From Sycobia sp. Sy_11 (taxonomy: Eukaryota; Arthropoda; Insecta; Hymenoptera; Epichrysomallidae), in assembly GCA_018907035.1 (NCBI GenBank), contig JACCIC010000223.1:783173-847172 (forward strand): a DNA stretch of 64,000 nt, read 5' to 3'. The first letter of the stretch is position 1; every line of letters begins with the position of its first letter. Below the pieces are notes generated by a model. It was not told where the DNA came from. It worked only from the letters and a program-made list of their open reading frames with translations, and ran no database searches. The position numbers and the translations under genes were made by a program. Positions 1 through 11,739 of this stretch are shown here, piece by piece.

Positions 1-642
1 GATCCTTTCATTCGGTTTCAGAAGCTCATAGTAAACCACACCTAGCTGGTCCCACCATATACAGAGCATGAGCTTGGCGCCATGAATATTTGGCTTGGCC
101 GTCGATGATGATGCATGGCCGGGTAGTCCCCATGATTTTCTTCGCTTCGGATTATCGTAACGTATCCACTTTTCATCGCCAGTCACGATACGATGCAGAA
201 AACCCTTTCTTTTATGTCGCTGAAGCAGCTGTTCGCAAGTGAAAAAACGCCGTTCGACGTCTCTCAGCTTCAGTTCGTACGGCACCCAATTTCCTTGCTT
301 TTGGATCATTCCCATGGCTTTCAAACGCTTGGAAATGGTTGTTCGGTCAACTTCCAATGCTTCAGCAAGTTCTTCTTGCGTTTGACAAGAATCTTCATCA
401 AGCAAAGTCGCCAATTCTCGATCTTCAAAGATTTGCGGCCGACCGGAACGCTCCTTGTCTTCCACGTCGAAATCACCGCTTTTGAAACGTCGAAACCATC
501 CGCGAACACTTGAATCATCGACACAACCTTCTCCATAAGCCTCCTGAAGCAATCGATGCGTCTCGGCAGCAGATTTCTTCAAATTGAACCAATAAAGTGA
601 AACTTCCCGTAAATGACGTCGACTCGGCTCAAATTTCGACAT
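1..642 (-). CDS. mariner transposase, N-terminal 214 codons, cut by window edge
   Basis: Mariner transposases cut and paste their own element at TA sites, acting in the nucleus on the terminal inverted repeats. The minus-strand frame from ATG at 642 to base 1 has no stop. It opens with MSKFEPSRRHLREV, has the paired helix-turn-helix region of the family (VRGWFRRFKSGDF near residue 55, then GRPQIFEDREL), and the catalytic signatures TGDEKWIRYDN (first Asp) and LMLCIWWDQLGVVYYELL (second Asp). The third Asp would lie beyond the window. Length so far matches about two thirds of a roughly 345-residue transposase. No frameshift is visible, so this copy may be young, but the missing end prevents a verdict. 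The start was chosen because the conserved N-terminal region begins there. Confidence 0.9.
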   Translation of the reverse strand, partial: MSKFEPSRRHLREVSLYWFNLKKSAAETHRLLQEAYGEGCVDDSSVRGWFRRFKSGDFDVEDKERSGRPQIFEDRELATLLDEDSCQTQEELAEALEVDRTTISKRLKAMGMIQKQGNWVPYELKLRDVERRFFTCEQLLQRHKRKGFLHRIVTGDEKWIRYDNPKRRKSWGLPGHASSSTAKPNIHGAKLMLCIWWDQLGVVYYELLKPNERI

Positions 643-787
643 TTTCACGATATCAAAAATTTATGATGCGAAAAAATTTTAACTTATGTGTTAGTATGGA
701 ATTGTTGACATATGAATAAGCTTTGATTATGACATATGTAACCATTGAATACTCGCACAGTATTGGTGGCGCCATCTCTTACAAAAA

Positions 788-814
788 ACGGGAACGACTT
801 ATTCACACTCCTAA
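788..814 (-). repeat. probable 5' terminal inverted repeat of the mariner
   Basis: Read on the minus strand, the sequence after a TA dinucleotide (815-816) begins TTAGGAGTGTGAATAAGTCG, about 145 bp upstream of the transposase ATG. Position, TA neighbour and TTAGG start fit a mariner end. Its partner lies outside the window, so pairing cannot be tested. Confidence 0.6.
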
Positions 815-816
815 TA

Positions 817-1398
817 TAATACTGTAAGTATATTAATAGACTACATTCATAAAATTTTAATTTTATTTTTATTCCTTTAAAACTAAATATATTTGTAAAA
901 AAATAGGTTATCTGCATAATAAATTGTATATTAATAAATAAAATTTACATTAAAATCATAAAAAATTTAATTATATTTGTTTATTAATTAAAAATTTTTT
1001 TATTTAAAACTTCTAACATGTATATATACGTTATTTATATATATATATATATTTTAACTTCTAAAATATTATAAGTAATACATTTATCTTATACATTATT
1101 ATTATATATTATATGAGAGTATGGATAGAAAGATAAAAAACAGATTCCTTTAAATAATGTTTTATTTATTCATTATACAACTACTATAAAAGTATATTGA
1201 TAATTACATTCTTAAATTTGAATTTATTTTTTTTTTTTTTTATTCTTTTAAAACTAAATATATTTTTCAATTGTTTAATATATATAATTATATTAGAAAT
1301 AGTATGTGATTAAGGATGAATATTAAAAAAAATATTTATTTTTATTTATTATAATATTTATATTTTTTATTTATTATTTTTATTACATGCATTTTTTT
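817..1398. other. AT-rich spacer
   Basis: Low-complexity AT-rich DNA with short (TA) and T runs between the mariner end and the small split gene. I see no coding or structured element, apart from a possible poly(A) signal for the neighbouring gene at 1399-1404 just to the right. Confidence 0.6.
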
Positions 1399-1408
1399 TT
1401 TATTTTCT

Positions 1409-2210
1409 CTATGAGAGTATGATTTCCTCCGATATTATTTTTGGTTTCTCCTTTTCGTCTGGAATTGATGATACACTATTACTACGGCTGTTGCGACTGC
1501 TACAACTGCTACTACTGCTGCAGCTACGACTTCTACTGCGGCTACATCTTTGCGATGTAGATGTAGTCGCCTTCTGCTCATTTTTCATTGAAAAATATTT
1601 AGCCAACTCTGTGGCATCTGGAACTACAAATAAGATATAAAGTTAAATAAATTATAAATTACAATAAATAATAAATAAATTAAAATAAATAATAAATAAA
1701 ATCAATAAATTAAAATAATAATGAAATTAATTGAAATAAAAGTCAACAAATAAATATAAAAAATCTATATAAAAATCAACAAATAAATAGAAAAAAAATC
1801 AAAAATAAATAACAAAATAAATAATCATAAATCATAATAAATAATAATAAATTAAAATAAATAATAAAAAAATGAATTAAATAATAAATATAAATAATAA
1901 TGAAATAAATAATGAATAAAATAAAATAAATTAAAATAAATAATAAATGAAATAAATAAAGAAAATTGCACTTACACTTAAACGAGTCCAGTGATTTTTC
2001 GATCTTCACGGCGTACTTTAAGCACGCCACCATCGCCTCCAATTTTTCAAGAGATAATTCTAATGAACTTTTCTGACGCCGATGCGTCTTCTCCGAGGAG
2101 CCGAATAAACGATGAATTTTTGTGATCGATTTACGCGGCACCTTCTGTGACACTGGTGGCGATTGTTTAGCAATCGTCTTGCCAACAATTTTTCCTGCTT
2201 CTACTCTCAT
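1409..2210 (-). CDS. Two-exon gene, unknown 149-residue basic protein with Ser/Arg-rich tail
   Basis: I do not recognise the product. Exon 1 is 2210-1976 and exon 2 is 1623-1409 on the minus strand. The 352-bp intron (1975-1624) has a GTAAG donor and a TTATTTGTAG acceptor; it is AT-rich while the exons are not. Splicing in phase 1 joins ...SLDSFK to F-PDATELAKYF in frame and gives exactly 150 codons including TAG. The N-terminal half is Lys/Arg-rich (KTIAKQSPPVSQKVPRKS) followed by a likely helix (ELSLEKLEAMVACLKYAVKI). The C-terminal half has Arg-Ser dipeptides then a Ser run, resembling RS domains only in composition. An AATAAA on the coding strand (1399-1404) lies right after the stop. No transposon feature touches it, so it is the best host-gene candidate here. 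Expression is unproven. Confidence 0.72.
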
Positions 2211-2261
2211 TTTGATGATGAAAGAAGCTGCAGGAAGATGACCAAAAGCAGCTTTCGTCGC

Positions 2262-2271
2262 GGTATTTAAA
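2262..2271 (-). promoter_or_regulatory. possible TATA-like element of the split gene
   Basis: TTTAAATACC on the minus strand, 52-61 bp upstream of the ATG at 2210, in a locally less AT-rich stretch. Position suits a TATA box for a short 5' UTR. AT-rich background makes chance occurrence likely. Confidence 0.3.
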
Positions 2272-2811
2272 GCAATTTCAAAGTATCAGAGAAAGGAAAA
2301 GCCTTCTCTCATTGGTTCAAAAAAATCTCCTTCTTCATTTTCCATAGCTCAAAAAAAAGTTTTCTCATTGGTTGAATAAGTTTCTAATCATAGCCTTTCC
2401 CTTCCCAATCCCTTCCTAAAATTACAAATAATACGAAACTAACATCGCAAGAAATTCATTTCCCATTCCCACTCATCTATCTCGATTTACATAGACTCTA
2501 TTTCATCTCCACACTATAAAAAAATTATGGTCAAAAATAAGGTCATTTCGGAGACGCTACAAAAGCAAATGAGAGATGTGGAAAAGGATGTCTCACTTTC
2601 GGTTTCCTCATAAACCTCTTCCTCTCTATAATAATAAATCTAAACACCTATAACCGGTAGCAGTAAACTGATTATCAAAGTCATAAATCCGTATACCTGT
2701 GTAGCGGGCACGCTCACTGCCTCCCCCCCTCTCTTCCCCCTTGGAAATGGGTCTGGGAATGTTGAGTTTTCCAATGCTATATAGCTACAAGGAAAGGTCG
2801 TTGTCTAAAAG
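2272..2811. other. Unassigned upstream region
   Basis: Moderate-complexity DNA upstream of the split gene, with a C/T-rich block near 2715-2745. No ORF, repeat copy or RNA gene that I can support. Confidence 0.5.
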
Positions 2812-3260
2812 CCTCGTCGAGTGAAAATATACAAAATAAACTTGTCGAAATCATACGTAACCAATATGCATAGAATCTTACATGATATTAAGAGAGTATG
2901 CGGAACGTTCTCATCAAGAAAAAACCTACATGTTAATTGCATGGTAATTGATAATAATTTTGTTATTGATTTGGCCGCATATCGTTCATTAGAGTAGCAT
3001 TCGTAGACATCACGGAAATCATATTTAAATAGCCGAAAACAGTACTTCAAGTGTAATAAAAAAAAAAAAACTATAAAAGTTTCCTAAGAGTCGTAGACTG
3101 AAAATATACAAAATAAATTTTTCGAAAGTAAGCGTCACCAATATGCATAGCATCTTACACCATATGAAAAGCGTATGTGGAACGTTTTTACAACTTATGT
3201 TCTCATCACGAGAACAAACTCAATGCCAATGGCATGGTCATAATTTTGTTATGGGTATGC
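2812..3260 (+). repeat. Diverged direct duplication, about 170 bp, two copies
   Basis: Copies at about 2812-2975 and 3089-3260 (offset about 280 bp) share GAAAATATACAAAATAAA, CCAATATGCATAG, the GGAACGTT core and a TAATTTTGTTAT end. A third, weaker and inverted copy appears near 6130-6260 (CTCAATGCCATCGGCATAAT read on the minus strand). This suggests a dispersed non-coding repeat of unknown class. Confidence 0.6.
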
Positions 3261-3297
3261 CACATATAAGAAAATAGAAGAAAACAAATAAAACAGT

Positions 3298-3653
3298 AAA
3301 ACTAAAAGCTAAAGGCAAAATGACACATTTCAAGGTGCACTGCCCGCTCCTCCAGGCATTCGAAAGGCACCTTGAGTAATTCGTCGGTGTGACGTCGGAC
3401 GGGAAATCAAATAAGTGGAGATGTGAGAAAGATTATTTAAATAGACAATGGATAATATTGCGAAGCAAAACTCTTAAAATTATTCTATTAGTCCTCCATT
3501 AGCAACCAACAGAAAAAAAGAAAAAAAACAACTAAAAAGTAGAATTAATAGCTATAGGCATACTGGCACATTTCAAGGCACACTGCCCGCTCCTCCAGGC
3601 ACTTCTCGATTCGAAAGGCACGTTGAGTAATTCGTGGGTGTGACGTCGGACGG
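3298..3653 (+). repeat. Direct duplication, about 105 bp, two copies
   Basis: Copies at 3298-3402 and 3529-3653 share CACTGCCCGCTCCTCCAGGC, TTCGAAAGGCAC, TTGAGTAATTCG and GTGTGACGTCGGACGGGA. The second copy has an extra ACTTCTCGA. GC content is higher than the surroundings. No coding potential. Confidence 0.75.
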
Positions 3654-3757
3654 GATACTGGCACAATTTTGAGGAGTGGGAGTATGCCAGAATGAATGTA
3701 TACGTTCTGGCACAGTTTTGCTGTGCCAGAATGCCTATGTGCCAGTATGCCTATAGC
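3551..3757. repeat. Fold-back element with perfect 20-bp inverted ends
   Basis: GCTATAGGCATACTGGCACA at 3551-3570 is the exact reverse complement of 3738-3757. Inside, 3705-3731 forms a second perfect hairpin (TTCTGGCACA, 7-nt loop, TGTGCCAGAA), and the motif TGGCACA/TGTGCCA recurs at least six times. It could be a small MITE-like or fold-back element. No clear target duplication was found. Confidence 0.65.
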
Positions 3758-3779
3758 CTATCTACTCATATACAAAAAC

Positions 3780-3780
<1 letters not shown>

Positions 3781-3838
<58 letters not shown>
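3781..3838. repeat. (TA)n microsatellite
   Basis: Nearly pure TA repeat, the first of a long series of such tracts in the window. Confidence 0.97.
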
Positions 3839-3842
<4 letters not shown>

Positions 3843-4528
3843 ACCCAAGAGCAAATTAGTAAGCGTCGGTATTAGTGATTTTTGTGATTATTACCTTCCA
3901 AATTAATGCAATAATAAGAATTGTTTTCATCTACTTTAAAAGCCTTTTATTTATTTCAAGAAATCCAAAAGCGTCCTCATTACCATTGCGAACGAATACT
4001 TACAACCATCCCGTTAATAATTTCTGTTTCAATTTTGCAATTTCTGTCAGGGATCACCTATGCGTTCGCTTGACGGGCAAAAAATCGAAAATTGATTCGC
4101 GCGAAACTTTCCTGCTTCCTGTCTTAACATGCGGTGCATGTACGTAAAAAGCGCAGTACGCCCTCTCCACGTGTCGGTGACGGGGCGATTTCTGTAGACC
4201 GTCGTTTTGTAAACTAGGTACGACGGAAGTCTTAGCTAAAAAGTAAGTGATTAATGATTACCAACTCCCTGTCGATCTTGCTCATTCTCTCCCTCTCATT
4301 TGTTCCTTCTCAAGAGAAGCTGTCGTCTCTCTGCTTTTTTCTCTGTTGCTCAGACTGCGACCTCTTATCCGGTGGAAGCCTGGTACGACTCTGGAGTCAT
4401 CGCGCCGGTGCTTCTGATGCATCCATAATTCCTTTCGGTAATTGATTTTGTATTATTTATCGTTGTGGGAGCAAAAAAGTCCGCTCATTCCCGGATGTGT
4501 GTTTTGTTGAGCAACGACCTGTATATCA
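3839..4528. other. Unassigned, slightly GC-richer block
   Basis: Contains short ORFs, including one at 4254-4445 that starts with a signal-peptide-like hydrophobic stretch followed by cysteines. No splice partner, homology or codon pattern supports it as a gene. Confidence 0.4.

Positions 4529-4574
<46 letters not shown>
4529..4574. repeat. (TA)n microsatellite
   Basis: About 22 uninterrupted TA units. Confidence 0.97.
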
Positions 4575-4577
<3 letters not shown>

Positions 4578-5695
4578 TGCAGATTTGGCGATAATAAACG
4601 AGATCGTGTTTCAGTCAAAGGGGCATTCTTGCACAAGATGATTTCTTGTTTGCTTAACGATGATAAAAAACGCACATTTATTGAGTTTCAACAAATTCAT
4701 TTTTTCCATATATTATTCTGATTGTATCAAATAACCATAGTTTGTCAAAGATTTTCATTAGCGGTATGGATTAATAATTTTAGTAAATATCAGAAAAAAT
4801 TCATACAAATTAAAACAGTTCAATAAACGATAACGGTCAATATTAATATTTACTATATATAGTCAGGAATAGTTTATATTCTGTCGAACAAGATATATGT
4901 AGAATTCAACTACTGATCGAAATCACAAGAAAAAATATAACGTCTAATGTTACATATTCAGAAGAACTCAACATATATTAATAAAAGTATAATGAAATTG
5001 TGAAACTAAACAAAAATTAATCCAAGAAGAATAAATAATAAATAAATTCAAATTCGAAACAAAACTTTATGATATCCGATATCGAATATTTTATTGAATA
5101 AATTATTTATTTTAAACGTTTATTGATTAAATTATCAAGCTTGATAATAAATTTTGAAGTCAATTTTTAATTTACGATCAAGAAACGCGATCGCACTCCG
5201 AAAGCAAGTGTGAGAACTACAGTCTTTGAATGGCCTTGTTAAATATTGGTTGGCGAGATTTTCAAAGATTTTTTGCGTCAATACAAAACCATTATATTTC
5301 TTTGATTTATATTTTACTAGTATCCACCGTTTGGGTGCGCTTGAGCTGAGAATTGAACCGATTTCCTAAACAGTCCAATAATATGTAAGTAAAGTGTCTT
5401 CTATGCATATATCTATATTCCTATAGATAACTTATGCATCGTCGGTTCCGCATAAAAAGCTACTTGAACGCAGCGATCACTTTTCAACCGTGATATTTCC
5501 CTCAGAATTTTTTACTATCTATAAAAAGATGTCCAAATATCTCAAAAGTACAATATTTCTCTGTAAAAACTATGTAAGATGTATATATATATTTCATATA
5601 TGACCATATTTTAAATTAAATGCGACAAATACTTAATTACTGGTGCCAAATGAAAGTAAACAAAAAAAATGGTCTGCGAAATACTATCTTGGGAT

Positions 5696-5736
<41 letters not shown>

Positions 5737-6809
5737 TGTGTGTGGGTGTGTGTAGTTTTTAAGATGAAAGAATAACAAGTAAATTTATATTGTTATTAAT
5801 AATGGATTATTAAATTATATCAATGATACAAATAAAGAACAAAGACCAGTTTATTACAATATAAGCTTTTTTCAATTTATGTTTTAAATATTATTTAAAA
5901 TAATCTTTATTATTTAAATATAATCTTTATTAAAATTTCGTTAGACGAGAAAACCCGTTAAAATCGTCCAGATAATTTTAAATACATATTACCTCAAAAG
6001 TACTAGTTATATACTCACCGGACTGCCAAGCGACTGTTTTGAACAAAGCTCTTTACGTATGAGTTGCAATCGCTATGTTTCTTTTTGTGAGAGCGCCCCT
6101 TCCCCCGTCTTTTCCCGCGCATCATGCTAGTTCAATAAATAACAAAATTATGCCGATGGCATTGAGATCAAGAGTGCTTTCGTATTGAGAAAATGAGATG
6201 TTGGAACGTTCCACTTACTGTCGTAATATAGCGTAAATTCTATGTATATTTGTCACGCATGTTCTTTCTTCTCATATCAGCAGTCGATGAAGTTCGTAGG
6301 AAACGTTTCTAATTTTTTCATATTAGGTATTAAAAAGCTGAGATCTTATTTTAGAAACCTAAATTAAAGGACGTTGCGAATGCAAGAGTGAAACAATGAC
6401 GAGTAGAATACACTTATTGAATTGAATAATAATTTTTAAATTTAGATATCTTAAAGCAGACGGGTACATCGTTCTATTATTATTATTATTTTTTTATATC
6501 AAAATATTATATTATCCAATACCTCATTTCGCATATCCCTTTCTTTTTTATCTTTTTCCCTGTTTTTTCCAATTTTCGAAATTAATATTTACTAATACTA
6601 GTTTCGGAAAATATTAATATATAAATTTTGGACGCGTTACAATACATATATCATAGGTCGTAATTAAAACAAACTTTTAATTTATCAGCCAGCACTATTT
6701 ATTCGACTTGTCAGCGTATCACATTTTACACTTAAATAATCTATTAAGTGTTGCATAACTTTTACTTCCAAACAAGAAAGTGGCTTATTCAATGAAATTT
6801 AGTTTAATA
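4575..6809. other. Unassigned AT-rich DNA with one (TA)n tract
   Basis: Holds a (TA)n run at about 5698-5734 followed by a short GT-rich stretch, and near 6130-6260 a diverged inverted copy of the 2.8-3.3 kb repeat. No gene or recognisable element otherwise. Confidence 0.5.
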
Positions 6810-6824
6810 ATTAATAAATTGTTT

Positions 6825-7215
6825 ATTAATAAATATTTTGTTTGATTGGTCTTTCAGTCCAATCAAATCAATCAAAAACAGTACGTAACAATATCAATAG
6901 ATATCTACATTAACATTAATACATCAACATACAAAAATAATAAAAATAAAAATAAAAATTAAATTAAAAATTATAATGACAGTCAGACTGTCCTTATATA
7001 CAGTCACCCCCGTAGACTAATCTGAAAAGAAAATATTAGCTGAAAAAATTTTTTTGTTAGTAAAGTGCAGTCCGACTGTTAGATTGACAGAGGGGGCAAT
7101 TTAGATTTAATTTACTGAATTTGGTAGTGGGGATAAGGTATATATAGATTAGAATATAAGGTTTAGATAAGTATAATTTAGTTTAATCCCTGATGAGGAG
7201 CCGTAGCGAAAAAAA
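6825..7215. mobile_element. PLE terminal remnant, inverted pair
   Basis: A Penelope-like pseudo-LTR fragment on the minus strand (6839-7080, including the end GGTCTTTCAGTCCAATC complement and ACAGTCAGACTGTCC) switches at about 7080 to a plus-strand fragment (AGAGGGGGCAATTTAGATTTAATTTAC onward). The plus part ends in a truncated hammerhead-like core, CCTGATGAGGAGCCGTAGCG, followed by an A run at 7209-7224. The same two parts are present in the complete copy at 43.4-43.8 kb. Confidence 0.8.
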
Positions 7216-7319
7216 AAAAAAAAATTCACTTTGTAATTTATATTAATAACTATTTCAATGAAGCAGGAGATATAATTAAATTTTTCATGATTTTTTTGAG
7301 AAATTCATGTTATTAATAT

Positions 7320-8060
7320 GTAACGTTTCCCTTTTCCCTTCGGGATAGCTTACGCGGTAGCGCCAGGATCGTTTTGAAAGGAAAGGGGATTTTAGACAGG
7401 ATCGGGAAAAAATTACGTTTACTCGATTGTGTTCAGAAATAAACATTTATAACAAAATATATTCTACTAAAATAACAATACAATGAATAAAAATTATATA
7501 AGAAAATATTATGAGTTTCTGGCTTCGAGCCCTCCGATCTGCAACAGACAAGACAGAAACTTTATATTAAAGTCTTATACTATACCTTACACTAGTTGTC
7601 GCACGCTGCTTATTTATAAACGGTATTTACAATCTTAATTTTAAACGGACTTAACATAGAAATTTGGCACACTATATTTATACACACTATTACTGGGGCT
7701 GGGGGGAGTTTGGGGCAAGAACGTAGCCTGCTGGTCTATTACAGCCAGGATCAGGGCTTTGTTCGTGTATAGGAGTGAGACCGCTGAGCTTTAACGGAGC
7801 GCCGCGCACCCAGGATCAAGTCTCTTTGAAGGATAGTAAGGCCGCTAGTATTTAATGGAGCGCCGCGCAACTAGGATCAAGCCTTACTAAGCTGCAGGAG
7901 GGATTTTTGGTGAGGCCGCTGGTCTTTAACGGAGCGCCGCGCAACCAGGATCGCAACTCTACTATTCAAGATTTTTGGACAGGCAGGATTTACTAGAGCT
8001 CTGGAGGCAGGATAGCTCTAGGGAGCTCCTTTGTGCCATATCGTCGAGCCGCCGAAAAAT
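7320..8060. repeat. Unknown GC-richer element with internal tandem repeats
   Basis: The block starts TGTAACGTTTCCC, like an LTR end, and is richer in G+C than its flanks. Units at 7781-7820, 7841-7880 and 7914-7952 share TTTAACGGAGCGCCGCGCAA and CCAGGATC; a degenerate fourth lies at 7725-7757. AATAAA occurs near 7438. I could not find a matching second end, so 'solo LTR' is only a guess. Confidence 0.45.
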
Positions 8061-8715
8061 AATAATTATAATAATTTTACAATATAATAATAATAAATAA
8101 TTAAAATTATATTATTTATACGGATAATTTGCTAATTTTCCCTTCAGAGAGCTTGTACTGTTATATTCTTCTCAGCGTAGTTTAGTTCTCTCGGGTTATT
8201 GTTTATTCTAACAATAATAAGAATAATTATTATTATAACAAATTATAATAATAATAATAATTGTTAAAATAATAATTAAAGTAACATTTGCGTCTTTGGC
8301 TACGCTCATATTAAATATAAATTAGTTCTGGCTATGTTTTTCTTAATTTAATTATCTCGTGTTATAATAATATCTAGGTATAATAATACCTTTGGTGATA
8401 TTATTACAATAAATTCATCCATTTAATATTAATTAATGACAATAATTATTATTATTAAATAATAATAATTATTATTATAACAATGATCATCCTAGTAATA
8501 AACAAAAATAATTCTTTTAATACTAGGCAATAATTAATTCATTATTCGTCGATTATGAACATTCAAATATAAAGCTTAAAATAATTAAATTTAATAATTA
8601 CGCATTATAATTATTTTACAAAAAATATAATTAAATATATTTTTTTGTCCTTTAGGACGTTCTATATATTCGATTATTTTCGTATTCTAATAATAGATTT
8701 TAAAATAAAGTATTT
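8061..8715. other. AT-rich TAA/ATT low-complexity DNA
   Basis: Dominated by short AATAAT and TTATTA tracts. No coding signal. Confidence 0.6.
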
Positions 8716-9005
8716 TTAAATGCGGCGACAAGTGTATTTGCTGTCACCCGAGTTCGTCGGTGCGGGGAGCGCGGAGGCGCGGGACATCTTTTCGACGCTG
8801 TCTGTCGCACGGCTGCGGCTCTCTCGCGACGCGCGACTCTCCTGTCCTGCGTTCGCGAGGCAGGTATAGTTCATACGGGCAATAGTCTTGTTTTGATTAC
8901 TGCGGGTTTGAGCGCAGTTCAATTTCGGAAACTTTATTAAATTCGAAATTAAAATTTTTGCGCGTATTAGGCTGTTATAGAGAATACAGTCTGATCGTCG
9001 CAAAT
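8716..9005 (-). other. GC-rich island of unknown origin
   Basis: A minus-strand frame of 95 codons is open, rich in Arg and Ser, but its composition mirrors the local GC rise. The block sits opposite the 7.3-8.06 kb GC-rich block across AT-rich DNA; both could be parts of one decayed LTR-type element. No motif identifies it. Confidence 0.35.
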
Positions 9006-10061
9006 AATATATTTTTTAAAGTATTATACTATTTAATATATTGGTACACTAATTCAATATCATCTCGTCGATACTTTCCACTGAAATAATTTTGAAGCCA
9101 TGTGTGTATTATTAAGACGTACCAGATCACACATACCAGTAAATGTCTTCTACATAATTGTCGATTACACATTACAAATTACATATGGATTCTCAATATG
9201 CATTGATTGCAATAAAGGACAATGAAAATTCTCCACAACCGATAGAATTCTCGTATTAAAGTCTTTTTTTGAGTTAGAAAAAAGTGCGAAAAAGTATGAA
9301 AATGTATAAGAAAGTATGATAAAAGTATAAAAAAGTATAATATAATGTAAATATGAAAAGTTATGAATTAGTATGAAAACATAAACCTATAAAAGTAATA
9401 TGGAAAAGTAAAATAAACGTACAGGAAATTTAAAGAAGATTGAAAACGATTGAAATTGATAAATATTATTGGAATTTTCAGTTATTACTCACCATAAAAT
9501 GTCCTAATATGCATAAACAATTTATGTACTAAACTATATGTAGAAGAAGAAAAAAGGGTAGTATGGATACAGAGAATAAGTGGCTATGTATTAAAATAAA
9601 ACACAAAATATCGCGAGTAAATAATACAAACAAAACTTGCTTAGGCATAAAAACGCTGACGAATTTGAGGGAAGAGCCCGAGCAAGCTGAAAATTTATAC
9701 TTTATTAATTCCTATTCTATAAATAGTCTTACACAACAAATTAATCTTTCGCTACATAAACTAATGTAATGGTTAAGAGTGCTCCATACCTCTAACGGAA
9801 GTTAAAATCGATTGAAGCGCCTCATTTTTAATATACTGCGGAATTTTACGGAACTCGAAGTGTACAAAAAATCCTGTTCTGTTTTATCGATTGTTCCAGT
9901 ATTAATCAGGGCCGTAGTAGACCAAGTTAAATATGTAAATTATAAAGGATCTACACAAAATTTATATTTTATAATATTCTTATGAAATAAGTAGCGAAGT
10001 AGATGATCATTTGTCACAAGAAGTTTATAATATATATATATAAATTTACACAGGCACGCAC

Positions 10062-10092
<31 letters not shown>

Positions 10093-10399
10093 AAGTGGGA
10101 GATATGGATATGTATTGATATTATTATGTATTAATTTTAATTTATATTGGACTGGAAGACTGATGGAAATATTTATTAATTTATACATATATATAGTATA
10201 TTTAAGTATAGAAGAAAGCGGAGCGGGATACTAGGAGACGAGCAGCAATAAAGAAGCATCAGCTTGACATCCAGCGTTTGATTGAAATACGTATATATGC
10301 ATGCGTATCTAAACACACAAACATATATAATCTCCATACTCCTAATTTCTAACCAAATTATTTACTCAAAAGTGTCAAGGGCCGTGGTGGTCGCAAACG
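9006..10399. other. Unassigned AT-rich DNA
   Basis: Holds an AAAAGTATAA-like degenerate tandem stretch at about 9281-9370, a (GA)n run at about 10063-10092, and one arm (9769-9789) of a perfect 21-bp inverted repeat whose partner is at 18323-18343. No gene. Confidence 0.5.
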
Positions 10400-11679
10400 A
10401 TTCATATATATATATATATATATATTAGTAACTTCATATTGAGTTTATATCAAAACTTGTTTACCAATGATTTACACAATTTTATACGAAACTTTGGTTT
10501 ATAGAATGATACAAAAAAAATGATAAAAAATAATGATATTAATTATTTCATTAATGAATAGAATGGGATCTCTTAATTACGAATATTAAAATAAGTATAA
10601 AGATAACAGCGAATAATATTTCCAAATTAATTTTTTTTGCGAAAATTTAGATATACAATATTGTCTGTTTAAGGTAAACAATTGTAAAATTTATTATTAT
10701 ACTTAATTTTTAAGATGACAAAATCCAATACACAATAGACTTTATTATTTTATAATTCTTTCAAGCTATGAGTTTATGTATTGTATTAAATTATTTTTTA
10801 TTAAACAAATAACATAATAACTTATTATTCTATAAATATTAATTTAATTCAAAATTATTAGATGTCTACGAGGTGATGTATAACGCTAATTTTCGATTCT
10901 GTTCTGAAAGTTTTGAAAGTATTATTTCAGCTTTTGTTGGTCTTACTTTGATTTGTTTCTAATTTTTCAATATTCCTGTGAAATTCTACTTTTAATCTAT
11001 TTTTGCGCAATAAATTAGTCATTATAATTCCTTTTTTTTCTGCACTTAAATTGGGAATTATTTTTTAGTACCAGGAATGTAGTCTAAGGCATTTTTCTTC
11101 ATCATTTTATAGAAAACCAAGTTGACATTCTTTACACGTATAATTATGAGATATAAAGAAATTCAATATTTTCATTTTATTGGCTTTATGTATAAAATAT
11201 TAGTTTTGTTATTCCAATGCTATAATATGTAAGTAGTAAATAAAAATATTAAATTTTGATAGTTTTGCGTAGTATCTAAATAAATTTGAATTTGTCAGGA
11301 TTGCCGTGCACTTTTTTATTCACAATTACATTTTTATTGTATTATTTTTTTTTTACAATTATACTATCGGGTAAAGAATATAAAAATACTAATTATACGG
11401 AACATAATGGCACTTTAGACTATTCTTAATATAAAATTATGCAATTTAAAAAAATAATTAAATCATTATTTGATATTTATCTAAAACAGATTATTTTGTT
11501 TATTGTATTAAATTATTTTTAAATTACTTATTCTAAATAAGCGTATTTGGGAAAATAATAAATTAATAAAAATTATATAATATTTGAAAACAAATTTCAA
11601 TTGTTTTTATCGATTTATATTAAAAAATTTAAAAAACAAATTCGAATAAAGATTGTGTCATTTATCTGATGCAGTGTTC

Positions 11680-11739
<60 letters not shown>

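Noticed and set aside
1409..1606. Stand-alone 65-codon SR-rich ORF
   Set aside because: The in-frame splice with 1976-2210 explains it better as exon 2.
4254..4445. 63-codon ORF with signal-peptide-like start and cysteines
   Set aside because: No conserved cysteine pattern, splice partner or transcript signal; the C/T-rich DNA yields Leu/Ser/Phe by chance.
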